A DNA stretch of 5,398 bases, taken from assembly GCA_023250495.1 (NCBI GenBank), contig JAHFAP010000217.1, forward strand, positions 1-5,398. The letters run 5' to 3'. The stretch comes from Deltaproteobacteria bacterium. GTDB lineage: Bacteria; Desulfobacterota; Binatia; UBA9968. The position numbers and the translations under genes were made by a program. Below are positions 5,320 through 5,398 of this stretch, piece after piece. Under the pieces are notes generated by a model. The model ran no database searches, had not been told where the DNA came from, and was given only the letters and a program-made list of their open reading frames with translations. Position 1 is the first letter of the stretch. Each line of letters starts with the position of its first letter.

Positions 5320-5382
5320 TCAGCATTCAGCCATCAGCTTTCAGCTTCGGATTTTTGCTGACCGCTGATTGCTGATCGCTGA
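5320..5382. repeat. TCAGC / GCTGA heptad repeats in opposed halves, upstream of M1
   Basis: TCAGC recurs every 7 nt at 5320, 5327, 5334 and 5341. Its inverse GCTGA recurs every 7 nt at 5357, 5364, 5371 and 5378. The two sets of four face each other across an 11-nt centre (5346-5356). The whole can fold as a hairpin of four 5-bp blocks separated by 2-nt, mostly unpaired, steps. It lies 12 bp upstream of the M1 ATG. Same architecture as the S-L repeat but a different unit. Confidence 0.85.
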
Positions 5383-5398
5383 GGGCTTTTAGCACCTT
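5327..5398 (-). CDS. Possible C-terminal end of an upstream gene reading into the repeat
   Basis: On the minus strand one frame is open from the window edge to a TGA at 5329-5327 and reads KVLKALSDQQSAVSKNPKLK and three more residues. A second frame is open to the TGA at 5336-5334. Either could be the tail of a gene lying to the right, extended by the repeat as is seen for the large subunit. There is no way to choose between them, or to show that either is coding, from this window. Confidence 0.15.
   Translation of the reverse strand, partial: KVLKALSDQQSAVSKNPKLKADG

Noticed and set aside
4601..5368. Plus-strand open frame of 255 codons opposite M1
   Set aside because: Antisense shadow of a well-supported FAD subunit; it runs into the heptad repeat and has no recognisable motif.
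5320..5382. CRISPR array
   Set aside because: The repeat period is 7 nt with no spacers; these are heptad repeats.

Overview
The window is dominated by one minus-strand cluster of molybdenum hydroxylase (xanthine oxidase / CoxMSL superfamily) genes. In transcription order, right to left, it encodes an FAD subunit (5308-4445, 'M1'), a two-cluster [2Fe-2S] subunit (4018-3545, 'S'), a molybdopterin catalytic subunit (3480-1048, 'L') and a second, different FAD subunit (1051-194, 'M2'). S-L-M2 is compact and could by itself form a complete heterotrimer, moving electrons from the Mo site through two [2Fe-2S] clusters to FAD. M1 lies upstream across a 426-bp non-coding gap. The large subunit has the framework residues of the family, including the putative catalytic Glu758, but lacks the AYRCSFR signature of true (form I) CO dehydrogenase and the xanthine-specific Glu. 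The substrate therefore cannot be named from sequence.

Layout: 1-72 is the N-terminal 24 codons of an IS30-family transposase running off the left edge, with the probable IS end at about 92-120. At 109-160 there is a 23-bp-stem hairpin abutting or overlapping that end, just after the operon. M2, L, S and M1 follow. Short heptad repeats sit at three junctions: in front of M1 (5320-5382), between S and L (3495-3548), and at the L/M2 overlap (1054-1088), where they encode the last residues of L. The gap 4019-4444 holds a candidate promoter with a perfect palindrome over its -10 box directly before S, and an apparent 84-bp diverged tandem duplication carrying TTGACATAA and ATAAGG/CCTTAT motifs.

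Organism: GC-rich coding sequence, a CoxL-type hydroxylase cluster, heptad repeats between genes, no clear Shine-Dalgarno sequence before any of the four genes, and an IS30 element together suggest an uncultured soil or sediment bacterium. Lineages such as Binatota, Methylomirabilota/Rokubacteria or Tectomicrobia come to mind. This assignment is an impression from general features, not a demonstrated one. I see no wholly new system. The points most worth checking are the two FAD subunits, the atypical active-site loop of L, and the repeats at the gene junctions.
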